NCBI GenBank assembly: GCA_944385395.1
Contig: CALWXA010000086.1
Span: forward strand, 1-37,465
Reading direction: 5' to 3'
DNA from: an uncultured Oscillospiraceae bacterium
Lineage (GTDB): Bacteria > Bacillota > Clostridia > Oscillospirales > Oscillospiraceae
Length of the DNA: 37,465 nt
Part shown: in pieces, positions 5,889 through 11,826 of the stretch
Layout of the letters: each line of letters starts with the position of its first letter
Numbering within the stretch: position 1 is the stretch's first letter
The notes under the pieces: model-generated
The model's database searches: none
Told to the model about the DNA's origin: nothing
The model's input: the letters and a program-made list of their open reading frames with translations, nothing else
Made by a program: the position numbers and the translations under genes

Positions 5889-8482
5889 ACCGGGAACAGG
5901 AGAGAAAAGACCGTGTCACCGTGGGCCTGGTGGCCCATGTGGACGCCGGCAAGACAAGCCTCAGCGAAGCGCTGCTGTACGCTGCCGGACAGCTGCGGCA
6001 GCTGGGCCGGGTGGATCACGGCAGCGCCTTTCTGGATACGGATCAGCAGGAGCGCAGCAGGGGCATCACGATTTTTGCCAAGCAGGCGGTGCTGCCCCTG
6101 GGCCACCGTGAGCTGACGCTGCTGGATACGCCGGGTCATGTGGACTTTTCCGCCGAAATGGAGCGGACGCTGCCGGTGCTGGACTGCGCCGTGCTGGTGA
6201 TCAGCGGCACCGACGGGGTGCAGGCCCATACCCGTACCCTGTGGCGTCTGCTGCAGCGGTACGAGGTGCCCACGTTTGTGTTTGTCAATAAAATGGACCT
6301 CCATACCCCGGGTCCCCAGACGCTGCTGCAGCAGCTCCAGACCGGGCTCCGGAGCAATTTCGTGGATTTCACCGCCCCTGCCCACCAGCGGGATGAGGCG
6401 CTGGCGGTGTGCGATGAGGAAGCATTGGAAACGTACCTGGATACCGGCTCGCTGCCGGAGGATACCATCCGCCGCCTGATCCGGCAGCGCCGGGTCTATC
6501 CCTGCTGGTTCGGCTCTGCTTTGAAGCTGCAGGGCGTGACGGAATTTCTCCAGTGCCTGGAAACTTTTGCTCCCCAGGGTACTTACGGCCCGGACTTTGC
6601 CGCCCGGGTGTTCAAAATTTCCCGGGACGACCGGGGGGAGCGGCTTACCTGGCTGAAGGTCACCGGCGGCGCCCTCCGCAGTAAAATGACCATTGCCATG
6701 CCGGAGGGGGAGGAGAAGGCGGATCAGCTGCGGCTGTATTCCGGCCGCCGCTTCCAGCCGCTGGAGGAGGCTGCTGCCGGTACTGTGGCGGCAGTGACGG
6801 GCCTGCTCCATACCTTCCCGGGCCAGGGACTGGGAGCGGAGCCCTCTGCCCCTGCCGCAGCCCTGGAACCGGTGCTGGCCTACCGCTTGATTTTGCCGGA
6901 TGGCGTGGATCCCCATGCCGTGCTGCCCAAGCTGCGGCAGCTGGAGGAGGAAGACCCCCAGCTGCGGCTGGACTGGGTGGACGGTGAGGTGCAGGTGCGG
7001 CTTATGGGCCCGGTGCAGCGTGAAGTGCTTCAGGGTGTGCTGGCCAGCCGCTTTGGACTGCAGGTGGACTTCGGCCCCGGCAGCATCGTCTATCAGGAAA
7101 CCATCGCCGACACCGTGGAGGGCGTGGGGCATTTTGAACCCCTGCGCCACTATGCCGAGGTGCATCTTGTGCTGTCCCCCGGCCTGCGGGGCAGCGGCGT
7201 TACAGTGAAAAGCAGCTGCCCCACGGACCTGCTGGACGGCAACTGGCAGCGTCTGATCCTCACCCACCTGACGGAGCGGCAGCACCCCGGGGTGCTGATG
7301 GGGGCCGGGCTAACGGATGTGGAGATCACCCTGGCCTCCGGCAAGGCCCACCTGAAGCATACCGAGGGGGGCGATTTCCGGCAGGCTACCTACCGTGCGG
7401 TGCGCCAGGGCCTGATGCAGGCCAAAAGCGTACTGCTGGAGCCGTATTACGACTTCCGGCTGGAGCTGCCTGCTGCCAGCGTAGGCCGGGCCATCAATGA
7501 CATACAGGCCATGGGCGGCACCGTGTCCGACCCGGAACCGGGGGAGGGCTATACGGTGCTGACAGGCTATGCCCCGGTGGCAGGCTTGCAGGAGTACTGG
7601 CAGGAGGTGGCGGCCTATACCCGTGGCCTGGGCCAGCTGAGCTGTACCCTCCGGGGCTATGACGTGTGCCATAACCCCCAGGAAGTGCTCCAGGAAGCGG
7701 GATATGATCCCCTGCGGGATGTGGACAACCCTGCCGACTCCGTGTTCTGCCACCATGGCGCAGGGCACACGGTGCCCTGGAATGAAGTGCCGGAGCACAT
7801 GCACCTGCCCTCGGTGCTTCGCCCGGCGGCGGAGGAGGAAGCGGAGGTGCGCCGTCCCGTCCGGCCTGTCAGCGCCGGAGAGGACCGGGAGCTTCAGGCT
7901 ATTTTTGAACGCACCTACGGCAAGGTGGAACGCCGTGACCTGCGGCCCACCCCCCGTCCCGTGCGGACGGAGCTGAAGGACCGCTACCAGATCCCCGACG
8001 CCGGGGAGGCGGAGCAGTTTCTGCTGGTGGACGGCTATAACATCATCTTTGCCTGGCCGGAGCTGCAGCAGTTGGCGGCATCGGATCTTTCCGCCGCCCG
8101 CAGCGCACTGGAAGATCTTCTGGCGGACTACGCCGCCTTCCGGCATTGCCGGGTGATCCTGGTGTTTGACGCCTATAAGGTCAAGCGCAATCCCGGCAGC
8201 GTGGAACAGCGCCGGGGCATCCATATCGTCTATACCAAAGAGGCGGAAACGGCGGATATGTATATTGAAAAAACCAGCTACCAGCTCAGCCGCAAGCACC
8301 GGGTCCGGGTGGCCACCTCCGACGGGCTGGAGCAGCTCATCGTCCTGGGCCATGGCGCCCTGCGGCTCTCCGCTCAGGCCTTCCACGCCGAGATGGAGGA
8401 GACCCGGGGCCAGATCGCAGCGGTGGTGGAGCGGTATAATCGTTCCAACCGCAGCGCCAACCGCCCCACGGCAAGGCATTGA
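5885..8482 (+). CDS. Tet(M)/EF-G-like ribosomal GTPase fused to a Rae1/YacP-type NYN endoribonuclease
   Basis: An 865-residue fusion. Residues 1 to about 645 resemble Tet(M)-type ribosomal protection proteins and EF-G. The GTPase motifs are intact: AHVDAGKT (17-24), RGITI (59-63), DTPGH (81-85), NKMD (135-138) and GSAL. Domains II-V follow, with LLEPYYDF and an EF-G-like C-terminal domain. After a linker, residues about 711-865 closely resemble the Bacillus ribosome-associated endonuclease Rae1 (YacP): LLVDGYNIIF with D716, VFDAYK with D762, KEAETADMYIEK, ATSDGLEQ and GHGALRLSA. The candidate catalytic acids are present. Tet(M) and Rae1 each act at the ribosomal A site, so the fusion suggests a GTP-driven factor that cleaves mRNA on ribosomes (inference). 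The Tet(M) tip loop SPVSTPADFR is replaced by KHTEGGDFR (491-499), which argues against tetracycline resistance. It overlaps the alarmone synthetase by four bases. Confidence 0.9.
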   Translation: MNREQERKDRVTVGLVAHVDAGKTSLSEALLYAAGQLRQLGRVDHGSAFLDTDQQERSRGITIFAKQAVLPLGHRELTLLDTPGHVDFSAEMERTLPVLDCAVLVISGTDGVQAHTRTLWRLLQRYEVPTFVFVNKMDLHTPGPQTLLQQLQTGLRSNFVDFTAPAHQRDEALAVCDEEALETYLDTGSLPEDTIRRLIRQRRVYPCWFGSALKLQGVTEFLQCLETFAPQGTYGPDFAARVFKISRDDRGERLTWLKVTGGALRSKMTIAMPEGEEKADQLRLYSGRRFQPLEEAAAGTVAAVTGLLHTFPGQGLGAEPSAPAAALEPVLAYRLILPDGVDPHAVLPKLRQLEEEDPQLRLDWVDGEVQVRLMGPVQREVLQGVLASRFGLQVDFGPGSIVYQETIADTVEGVGHFEPLRHYAEVHLVLSPGLRGSGVTVKSSCPTDLLDGNWQRLILTHLTERQHPGVLMGAGLTDVEITLASGKAHLKHTEGGDFRQATYRAVRQGLMQAKSVLLEPYYDFRLELPAASVGRAINDIQAMGGTVSDPEPGEGYTVLTGYAPVAGLQEYWQEVAAYTRGLGQLSCTLRGYDVCHNPQEVLQEAGYDPLRDVDNPADSVFCHHGAGHTVPWNEVPEHMHLPSVLRPAAEEEAEVRRPVRPVSAGEDRELQAIFERTYGKVERRDLRPTPRPVRTELKDRYQIPDAGEAEQFLLVDGYNIIFAWPELQQLAASDLSAARSALEDLLADYAAFRHCRVILVFDAYKVKRNPGSVEQRRGIHIVYTKEAETADMYIEKTSYQLSRKHRVRVATSDGLEQLIVLGHGALRLSAQAFHAEMEETRGQIAAVVERYNRSNRSANRPTARH

Positions 8483-8547
8483 GCCTTTGACAAAATCCAC
8501 AAAAAATTTTGTGAGCTTTGCCGGATGGAAGAAACAGGGAAATACGC

Positions 8548-8581
8548 TATAATCAAGAAAAAAGCTGTCCGGCAGGACAGC
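8548..8581 (+). promoter_or_regulatory. Probable promoter -10 and 5'-UTR hairpin of the dCMP deaminase gene
   Basis: A perfect TATAAT lies at 8548-8553; the -35 position (ATGGAA, 8525-8530) is poor. Just after the expected start, GCTGTCC (8564-8570) pairs perfectly with GGACAGC (8575-8581) around GGCA, immediately before the AAAGGGAGG ribosome-binding site. The hairpin may stabilise the 5' end or tune translation. Confidence 0.5.
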
Positions 8582-8595
8582 AAAGGGAGGCGTTC

Positions 8596-9084
8596 ATGCA
8601 GCGGATCAGCAAGGAAAACTATTATCTGGACATTGCCCAGACGGTGCTGGAGCGGGCTACCTGCCTGCGCCGTGTGTACGGGGCTATCATCGTGAAGAAT
8701 GACGAGATCATTTCCACCGGCTACAACGGTGCCCCCCGGGGCCGGAAAAACTGTGTGGATATGGGCTTTTGCACCCGGGAAGCCATGCAGGTTCCCAGAG
8801 GGGAGCGGTATGAACTCTGCCGCAGCGTCCACGCCGAAGCCAACGCCATTATCTCCGCCAGCCGCCGGGATATGGTGGGCGGCACGCTGTATCTGGTGGG
8901 CCGCAACGCCCAGACCGGAGAGCTGCTGGGAGACGCCACCTCCTGCGCCATGTGCCGCCGCATGGTCATCAACGCAGGGCTTAGCCGGGTGGTGATCCGC
9001 AAGACCCCCACGGAGTATGAAGTGGTGGACGTGCAGGAGTGGATAGACGGCGACGATCTGGCCATCGGCAGCTGCTGCAAGTGA
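8596..9084 (+). CDS. Deoxycytidylate (dCMP) deaminase, ComEB-like
   Basis: A 162-residue zinc-dependent deaminase predicted to convert dCMP to dUMP for dTTP synthesis. The start is the ATG at 8596, eight bases after the AAAGGGAGG site; an upstream in-frame TTG at 8518 precedes the promoter and is unlikely. Motifs are GAIIVKNDEIISTGYNGAP (substrate pocket), CRSVHAEANAI (zinc His and catalytic Glu) and ATSCAMCRRMVINAG (two zinc Cys). The residue before the first zinc Cys is Ser rather than the usual Pro. Extra Cys near residues 51-59 (NCVDMGFC) resemble the second zinc or regulatory site found in many dCMP deaminases. The product fits beside pyrG in pyrimidine metabolism, but it has its own promoter. 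Confidence 0.9.
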   Translation: MQRISKENYYLDIAQTVLERATCLRRVYGAIIVKNDEIISTGYNGAPRGRKNCVDMGFCTREAMQVPRGERYELCRSVHAEANAIISASRRDMVGGTLYLVGRNAQTGELLGDATSCAMCRRMVINAGLSRVVIRKTPTEYEVVDVQEWIDGDDLAIGSCCK

Positions 9085-9114
9085 GAAAAACGGTGAGAAA
9101 AGGGAAAGAAAAAA

Positions 9115-9145
9115 AGAGACACGCCATAAGGCGTGTCTCTTTTTT
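9115..9145. terminator. Bidirectional intrinsic terminator between dCMP deaminase and rpsR
   Basis: AGAGACACGCC (9115-9125) pairs perfectly with GGCGTGTCTCT (9130-9140) around an ATAA loop. An A-run lies on the left and a T-run on the right, so it can stop transcription from both converging genes. Confidence 0.92.
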
Positions 9146-9157
9146 CTTAAAGAACGA

Positions 9158-9409
9158 TTACTCGGTCACGAAGGGCAGCAGAGCGATCTGACGGGCCCGC
9201 TTGATGGCCTCGGTCAGCTGACGCTGATGCATGGCGCAGGTACCGGTGGTTCTCCGGGGCAGGATCTTGGAGCGCTCGGAGATGAAGCGATGCAGCTTGG
9301 CGGCATCCTTGTAGTCGATGTGCTCGCACTTGTCCACGCAGAACTGGCAGACCTTTCTGCGCTTGCGATTGCCGCCCCGAGGGGCTCTATTTTCGCGTTC
9401 CATAGCCAT
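9158..9409 (-). CDS. rpsR: 30S ribosomal protein S18 (zinc-ribbon type)
   Basis: An 83-residue S18, last gene of an rpsF-ssb-rpsR operon. The core motifs [23 protein letters not shown] and [19 protein letters not shown] are conserved. It keeps the cysteines of the zinc-binding (C+) form: [10 protein letters not shown] plus the Cys in TGTC. S18 binds 16S rRNA together with S6 on the small-subunit platform. The N-terminal extension is basic and Arg-rich. A GGAGG site precedes the ATG. Confidence 0.97.
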   Translation of the reverse strand: MAMERENRAPRGGNRKRRKVCQFCVDKCEHIDYKDAAKLHRFISERSKILPRRTTGTCAMHQRQLTEAIKRARQIALLPFVTE

Positions 9410-9453
9410 GGAAGGTTCCTCCTTATATCATAATGTGTGCCGCTGGGCACCGA

Positions 9454-9915
9454 TCAGAACGGCAGCTCGCCGTCCTCCTCACCGATCTCGGCAAAGCCGG
9501 AGCCGCCCATGGGAGCGGCATAACCACCTGCCGGAGCGGTGTAGCCCCCGGCGGGTGCGCCGTAGGCCGGGGCGTAGTCGCCGCCGGAACTGTCGCGCTT
9601 GGAGTCGCCGAAATAGATGTTGTCGGCAACCACTTCCGCACTGCGGCGGTTGTTGCCGTCCTTGTCTTTCCAGTCACGGATCTGCAGCCGGCCTTCCACT
9701 ACTGCCATGCGGCCCTTGGTGAAGTACTTGGCTGCGAACTCTGCCGTGGCGCGCCAGGCTACCACGTCGATAAAATCGGTTTCCTTTTCACCGGACTGGG
9801 ACTTGTAATCCCGGTCCACCGCCAGAGAAAAGCTGGTAACAGCGGTACCGCTCTGGGTTCGGCGCAGCTCAGGATCCCGGGTCAGACGACCCATGATGAA
9901 AATTTTGTTCAGCAT
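9454..9915 (-). CDS. ssb: Single-stranded DNA-binding protein
   Basis: A 153-residue SSB, the middle gene of the S6-SSB-S18 operon typical of Firmicutes. The OB-fold occupies residues 1-110 (MLNKIFIMGRLTRDPELR, SFSLAVDRDY, DFIDVVAWRATAEFAAKYFTKGRMAVVEGRLQ). A Gly/Pro/Tyr/Ala-rich disordered linker with repeated GGYxAP units follows. The acidic tip EIGEEDGELPF matches the conserved xDDxPF partner-docking tail. It protects single-stranded DNA and recruits replication and repair proteins. Confidence 0.97.
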   Translation of the reverse strand: MLNKIFIMGRLTRDPELRRTQSGTAVTSFSLAVDRDYKSQSGEKETDFIDVVAWRATAEFAAKYFTKGRMAVVEGRLQIRDWKDKDGNNRRSAEVVADNIYFGDSKRDSSGGDYAPAYGAPAGGYTAPAGGYAAPMGGSGFAEIGEEDGELPF

Positions 9916-9927
9916 ACGATGCCTCCC

Positions 9928-10224
9928 TTACTCGCCCTTGCAGACGATCAAAGAACGCATGATACCCTCGGTAATACCCAGGATACGATCCAGCTCCTTG
10001 GGGAACTCGGGGCCGCTGGTGAAGCTCATCAGCACATAGTAACCCTCGGTCTTGTAGTCGATGGCGTAAGCCAGCTTGCGCTTGCCCCACTCATCCACCA
10101 CCACGTTGGAACCGTTCTGCTCAGCCAGAGCCTGGAACTTTGCCACGGTAGCGGCAATAGCCTCCTCACCCTGTGCAGGGTCGATGATGTAGACGACCTC
10201 ATAGTTGGCAGAAACCTTAGCCAT
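9928..10224 (-). CDS. rpsF: 30S ribosomal protein S6
   Basis: A 98-residue S6, first gene of the operon. I chose the ATG at 10224 (MAKVSANYEVVYIIDP) because AAAGGAGGTGC lies seven bases upstream; a longer frame to 10275 runs through the ribosome-binding site and leader and is unlikely. Family motifs are YEVVYIIDP, WGKRKLAYAIDYKTEGYYVLMSF and RILGITEGIMRSLIVC. S6 forms a heterodimer with S18, the product of the last gene. In many bacteria this dimer represses the operon by binding the leader mRNA. Confidence 0.97.
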   Translation of the reverse strand: MAKVSANYEVVYIIDPAQGEEAIAATVAKFQALAEQNGSNVVVDEWGKRKLAYAIDYKTEGYYVLMSFTSGPEFPKELDRILGITEGIMRSLIVCKGE

Positions 10225-10251
10225 ACTTTTGCACCTCCTTTTGGACATATG

Positions 10252-10273
10252 GCCCTCACTTTCCTGTGAGAGC
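10252..10273 (-). promoter_or_regulatory. Hairpin in the rpsF leader, possible S6:S18 autoregulatory element
   Basis: In the minus-strand transcript GCTCTCAC pairs with GTGAGGGC over 8 bp (one G-U) around an AGGAAA loop, about 10 bases before the ribosome-binding site. S6:S18 leaders occur in many phyla, but I do not see the bulged CCG typical of the described motif, so the assignment is tentative. Confidence 0.35.
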
Positions 10274-10304
10274 AAGGATTTGCCCGCAATAAGCGAGCTT
10301 AACT

Positions 10305-10332
10305 ATTATATCTGATTGACAGGAAAAGTCAA
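10305..10332 (-). promoter_or_regulatory. Sigma-A promoter of rpsF-ssb-rpsR
   Basis: On the minus strand TTGACT (10327-10332) and TATAAT (10305-10310) are 16 bases apart, about 80 bases before the rpsF start codon. This is a strong match, as expected for a ribosomal protein operon. Confidence 0.8.
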
Positions 10333-10380
10333 GGATTTTTCCGGTGAAAAACGGAAAAAATATGACAGAAGAAGGGAAAA

Positions 10381-10580
10381 CGGGGCCAAAGGCCCCGACA
10401 CATTGCCAAAACCGGCAGGTTCTCGTTTCCGGAGGGAAAGATAGTGTGAAAGAAAACCGTCAGGGTTGTCTTTCGCGTTCAATCAAAAAACACATTTCAA
10501 ACCTTTTAAGAAGGTTTGAAATGTGCTGGCAGCCTGGCGAAAATACTTTTTCGACAGGCTAATGGGGGCCAAAGGCCCCC
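10381..10580. repeat. Hairpin cluster in a gene-free region
   Basis: Between the rpsF promoter and queT there is no credible gene; an open frame at 10344-10562 has no ribosome-binding site and crosses every hairpin. Instead the stretch holds several dyads. Two near-identical palindromes (GGGGCC-AAA-GGCCCC) lie at 10381-10397 and 10564-10580. A stem lies at 10448-10474 (GAAAGA with TCTTTC, AACC with GGTT), a 15-bp perfect stem at 10491-10525, and a 13-bp stem with one mismatch at 10531-10560 (AGCCTG/CAGGCT and CGAAAA/TTTTCG). The cluster may be a REP-like or MITE-like repeat island, or stacked 3' structures of queT mRNA. Confidence 0.6.
10485..10525 (-). terminator. Intrinsic terminator downstream of queT
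   Basis: Read on the minus strand, a perfect 15-bp stem (arms 10511-10525 and 10491-10505, 5-base loop) is followed directly by six T's (10490-10485). It ends the queT transcript before the rpsF promoter. Confidence 0.8.
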
Positions 10581-10586
10581 GCAGCG

Positions 10587-11096
10587 TCAGATTTTACGTC
10601 CCATAGACGCCAGTGCCGGCACCCGCTCCAGTCCGCGCAGCAGCAAAAGACCCAGCACATAGCAGATCACCGCTTCCCCGAAGGCCACGGACAAGCCGTT
10701 GAGGGCGAAGGCAGGCCAGAAGGCGGCGGTAGAACCGGCCTCCTGCCAGGCAATGACGGCGCCCACCAGAATGCCGTTGCACACCACCGGCGGCAGCGGC
10801 GCCAGATACCGGTTGCGGCAGCGGGATGTAAGATAGGCTGCCAGCAGTGTGGCGATGGAGCCCACCACCATGTCCGGCATGCCGTAGGGGCTGATGATGT
10901 TGCTCAGAAGACAGCCAACAAACAGGCCCCATACCGTTTCAGGGAACAGAAAGGGCAGCACGCACATGGCTTCGGAGATCCGGAACTGGACGCCCAGATA
11001 AGCCAGGTTCATGGATGCAGCCAGCAGGGTCAGGGCCGTGTACAGCGCAGCGGTGACACCGGCGATGCACAGGTGTCGGACAGTAAATTTGGACAT
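10587..11096 (-). CDS. queT: QueT-type queuosine-precursor transporter (ECF S component)
   Basis: A 169-residue integral membrane protein of the QueT family, the substrate-binding S component that takes up queuosine precursors (preQ1/preQ0) with the shared ECF energising module. I start at the ATG at 11096 (MSKFTVRHLCIAGVTAALY), preceded by GGGAGG; a longer frame would begin inside that site. Characteristic segments are AALYTALTLL, QFRISEAMCVLPFLFPETVWGLFVGCLLSNI and PYGMPDMVVGSIATLLAAYLT, with about five to six membrane helices. The leader folds like a preQ1 riboswitch, which supports the substrate. ECF ATPase and T components are not in the window, as is usual for group II ECF systems. Confidence 0.9.
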   Translation of the reverse strand: MSKFTVRHLCIAGVTAALYTALTLLAASMNLAYLGVQFRISEAMCVLPFLFPETVWGLFVGCLLSNIISPYGMPDMVVGSIATLLAAYLTSRCRNRYLAPLPPVVCNGILVGAVIAWQEAGSTAAFWPAFALNGLSVAFGEAVICYVLGLLLLRGLERVPALASMGRKI

Positions 11097-11103
11097 AAAA
11101 AAA

Positions 11104-11192
11104 CCTCCCATTTTTTGTTTAGAGAACGGCTCCTTCAGGGCGCCGAACGAACGCCGCAGCAGCGGCGCTTGGACAGGGTGTGGAAACCTGTC
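11104..11192 (-). promoter_or_regulatory. Probable preQ1-type riboswitch in the queT leader
   Basis: In the minus-strand RNA, GACAGG (11192-11187) pairs with CCTGTC (11177-11172), leaving the loop UUUCCACA. Next comes an inserted hairpin GCGCCG (11168-11163) with CGGCGC (11145-11140), then an A-rich stretch ending AAAAAAUGGGAGG. Loop bases UUUCCA can pair with UGGGAG, which contains the ribosome-binding site, giving an H-type pseudoknot with an A-rich joining strand. That is the layout of class II/III preQ1 riboswitches. Ligand binding would hide the ribosome-binding site. The class is not certain from sequence alone. Confidence 0.55.
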
Positions 11193-11199
11193 GGGCAGG

Positions 11200-11228
11200 A
11201 GTATACCACAAGAAAAAGAAAAAGTCCA
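11200..11228 (-). promoter_or_regulatory. Promoter of queT
   Basis: Minus-strand TGGACT (11223-11228) and TATACT (11200-11205) are 17 bases apart; TGG before the -10 makes it an extended -10 element. The -35 lies within the terminator of the preceding nucleotidyltransferase gene. Confidence 0.6.
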
Positions 11229-11247
11229 CAGCCAAATGGCTGCGGAC
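11212..11247 (-). terminator. Intrinsic terminator of the nucleotidyltransferase-fold gene
   Basis: On the minus strand a 10-bp stem (11238-11247 with 11224-11233, one mismatch or wobble pair) closes an ATTT loop and is followed by TTTTTCTTTTTCT. It separates this gene from queT. Confidence 0.85.
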
Positions 11248-11262
11248 GGGAGAAAAAACGCT

Positions 11263-11724
11263 TTACACGCCGGTCATGGCCGCCTTTTCCGGACGGCCCA
11301 TCAGAGTATAGTACCGCTTCCAGACCGTGAGAGAGTGGAGCGGGATGCGCTGACTGCCAAGGATCACACAGCCGGTGATATCGGATGGCAGCAGGGGACA
11401 GTCATAAGCGGTACCCTGGGAGACGATGACAAAACCCGCGATCACATCCACGTCCACACCGTCCACGGTGAGTTCCAGAAAATGCCGGGTCTGAAATTGC
11501 TGGTTCCGGGGACGCTCCGGCACTGTCGTGCCCAGAGCCGTCAGCAGCGCTGCGGCGTCATGAAAGTCCTCCTCACAGACCATCAGGTCGATGTCATGGA
11601 AGGTGTCGGTTTTCCCGTGGAGATACAGCAGCAAAGAGCCGCCTACCGCCCAATGGATGCCGTGGGCGTTGAGCACACCGGCCAGACGGCACAATGCCTG
11701 CAGCTTGTGGTTTTGCAGTTCCAT
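11263..11724 (-). CDS. Orphan nucleotidyltransferase-fold protein (MNT/AbiEii-like)
   Basis: A 153-residue protein with the nucleotidyltransferase fold. AVGGSLLLYLHG followed by FHDIDLMV gives the GGS and DxD motifs, and VDVDVIAGF supplies the third acidic strand, so the active-site carboxylates appear present. Proteins of this size include minimal nucleotidyltransferases, AbiEii/lincosamide-type transferases and antitoxins. No HEPN or AbiEi-like partner is adjacent, and it has its own promoter and terminator, so it looks like a stand-alone gene. AGGAGG lies eight bases before the ATG. The substrate cannot be told from the sequence; transfer of a nucleotide to a small molecule, protein or tRNA is possible. 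Confidence 0.7.
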   Translation of the reverse strand: MELQNHKLQALCRLAGVLNAHGIHWAVGGSLLLYLHGKTDTFHDIDLMVCEEDFHDAAALLTALGTTVPERPRNQQFQTRHFLELTVDGVDVDVIAGFVIVSQGTAYDCPLLPSDITGCVILGSQRIPLHSLTVWKRYYTLMGRPEKAAMTGV

Positions 11725-11759
11725 GACAAAGACCTCCTGGAATTCCTGTGATTTTGGTC

Positions 11760-11788
11760 AGTCTATCACAAAACAAAGGGGAAAACAA
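11760..11788 (-). promoter_or_regulatory. Putative promoter of the nucleotidyltransferase-fold gene
   Basis: Minus-strand TTGTTT (11783-11788) and TAGACT (11760-11765) with a 17-base spacer, downstream of the anti-sigma gene's terminator stem. Both hexamers are imperfect. Confidence 0.4.
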
Positions 11789-11815
11789 CCGGCAGCAGGT
11801 TTTTCCTGCTGCCGG
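11782..11815 (-). terminator. Intrinsic terminator of the dusB-sigma-anti-sigma operon
   Basis: Perfect 11-bp stem CCGGCAGCAGG (11789-11799) with CCTGCTGCCGG (11805-11815). On the minus strand it is followed by TTGTTTTC, a modest U-run, 12 bases after the anti-sigma stop. Confidence 0.8.
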
Positions 11816-11826
11816 CGGAATAGGTT

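Noticed and set aside
5885..7820. Simple tetracycline-resistance (tet) gene
   Set aside because: The overall fold is Tet(M)-like, but the drug-displacing loop is not conserved, the protein carries a nuclease domain, and the context (alarmone synthetase, no mobile element) is housekeeping-like.
5633..8500. Minus-strand open frames of 550 and 396 codons opposite the GTPase-nuclease gene
   Set aside because: Antisense shadows with no recognisable domains or translation signals.
8487..8515. TTGACA plus the ACAAAAT/AATTTTGT dyad before the dCMP deaminase gene as a second promoter or operator
   Set aside because: No -10 hexamer at proper spacing from that TTGACA, and the AT-only dyad is short; it could be chance.
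10344..10562. 72-codon plus-strand open frame upstream of queT
   Set aside because: No ribosome-binding site, no family resemblance, and it crosses the hairpin cluster and the queT terminator.
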